6,429 nt of DNA from an uncultured Burkholderiales bacterium (GTDB taxonomy: Bacteria; Pseudomonadota; Gammaproteobacteria; Burkholderiales; Burkholderiaceae_D), in NCBI GenBank assembly GCA_937872165.1, contig CALMOR010000091.1, positions 19,082-25,510 on the forward strand, in the 5' to 3' direction. The position numbers were made by a program, and so were the translations under genes. Every line of letters starts with the position of its first letter. The stretch's first letter is position 1. The notes under the pieces were generated by a model. It was given only the letters and a program-made list of their open reading frames with translations. It made no database searches and was not told the DNA's origin. Below are positions 5,798 to 6,429 of the stretch, piece by piece.

Positions 5798-6429
5798 GCG
5801 TCTTCAGGGTGGCCGACGCTTCGCCGGCCGCGTTCGCCGCCACATCGAAGCGCAGCACGTAGCCTTCCTGCCGGGCCAGCGCGCCGAGCCGGTCGCGTTC
5901 GTCCGCGGCGACCGCCGCGCCCGCCGCGAAGCGCAGCTTCAGCGCCCGCGCCTCGTAGTCGGCCGAGCGCAGTGCGTTCGACGGCAGGGCCGCGAAGATG
6001 CGGGCCGACGCCGCGATCATCGTGCTGAAATCGGCCGGGTCGCTGCGGCCGGACGAGGCGCGAAGATTCGCGAGTCCACGCGACATCTGCAGCGGCGCGT
6101 CGACGACGACCGTGGTCTCGGGAAAGGCGGTCTTCAGCAGCGCGCCGGATCGTTGCCGCACGTCCGAGGCCTCGGCGCGCAGGCGTCCCCATTCCCATTG
6201 CATCCCGATGACCTGCACGGCGACGATCGCGACCGCCAGTGCGGCCGCGAGGCGCCAGCGCTTCCAGGTCGCGCCGCCGCCGACGCCGTCGGACGACAAC
6301 AACGACAACGGCGCGCCGTAGCCGCCGTCGGGGCCCTGCCCGGCCAGCCAGGCGGCGAAGGGATCCGCGGCGGGAGCCGGCGCGAGCGTCATCGCGAGCG
6401 AGAGCGAGACGAAGTCGCCGACGTAGAAC
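5784..6429 (-). CDS. gspL: T2SS inner-membrane platform protein GspL, C-terminal part (5' end beyond window)
   Basis: The last 214 residues are present and the frame is open to the window edge, so the N-terminal actin-like cytoplasmic domain that binds GspE is mostly missing. The visible part starts with the end of that domain and a Pro/Ala/Gly-rich linker. A basic patch (WKRWR) precedes the single transmembrane helix (about 6203-6254; AAALAVAIVAVQVIG), and MQWEWGRLRAEA opens a periplasmic helix. The C-terminal periplasmic ferredoxin-like domain begins near FPETTVVVDAPLQM (PET-V-DP-QM is a familiar GspL signature, here with Ala for Pro) and includes LRFDVAANAAGEASATLKTRGG at the end. GspL links the cytoplasmic ATPase to GspM and the pseudopilus. 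An internal Met (6392) is simply the first in-frame ATG in view and should not be taken as the start. Confidence 0.93.
   Translation of the reverse strand, partial: FYVGDFVSLSLAMTLAPAPAADPFAAWLAGQGPDGGYGAPLSLLSSDGVGGGATWKRWRLAAALAVAIVAVQVIGMQWEWGRLRAEASDVRQRSGALLKTAFPETTVVVDAPLQMSRGLANLRASSGRSDPADFSTMIAASARIFAALPSNALRSADYEARALKLRFAAGAAVAADERDRLGALARQEGYVLRFDVAANAAGEASATLKTRGGA

Overview
The window holds the distal part of a type II secretion system (T2SS, general secretory pathway) gene cluster. All genes lie on the minus strand, so transcription runs from high to low coordinates: gspL (3' part only), gspM, gspN, gspD, gspE, then a cut-off gene for a membrane-anchored DUF2726-type protein at the low-coordinate edge. 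Coding density is close to 100%. The only non-coding gaps are 10, 47 and about 38 bases, and no stretch over 300 bases lacks a gene. I see no tRNA, rRNA, mobile element, CRISPR array or clear terminator.

The DNA is very GC-rich, with strong GC bias at third codon positions, which opens long meaningless frames on the opposite strand. A classical gspN beside gspL, gspM, gspD and gspE, together with the GC content, suggests a high-GC Pseudomonadota, most likely a betaproteobacterium of Burkholderiales type. Xanthomonadales-like gammaproteobacteria are the alternative. This placement is inference from gene content.

Layout: GspL (5784-6429) and GspM (5131-5784) are inner-membrane platform proteins that share one base in a TGATG junction, with a strong Shine-Dalgarno inside the end of gspL. 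GspN (4311-5120) is a bitopic inner-membrane protein with a periplasmic domain. GspD (1957-4263) is the outer-membrane secretin, with its own good Shine-Dalgarno in a 47-base gap. GspE (410-1960) is the cytoplasmic secretion ATPase and overlaps gspD by four bases (ATGA). GspE powers pseudopilus assembly through GspL/GspM, and GspD forms the exit channel. GspF, GspC and the pseudopilins GspG-K are not in the window and presumably lie nearby.

The least expected element is the last gene. Where gspF often follows gspE, there is instead a protein with one N-terminal transmembrane helix and a cytoplasmic domain resembling DUF2726, a family with a nuclease-like motif pattern (D...ExDD..H). Other points worth checking are a very short zinc-binding loop and a small insertion in GspE, and a long Ser/Gly-rich insertion in the N3 domain of GspD. 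Overall this is a recognisable T2SS locus with a few deviations. I find no convincing evidence of a wholly new system, and the DUF2726 neighbour is the best lead.
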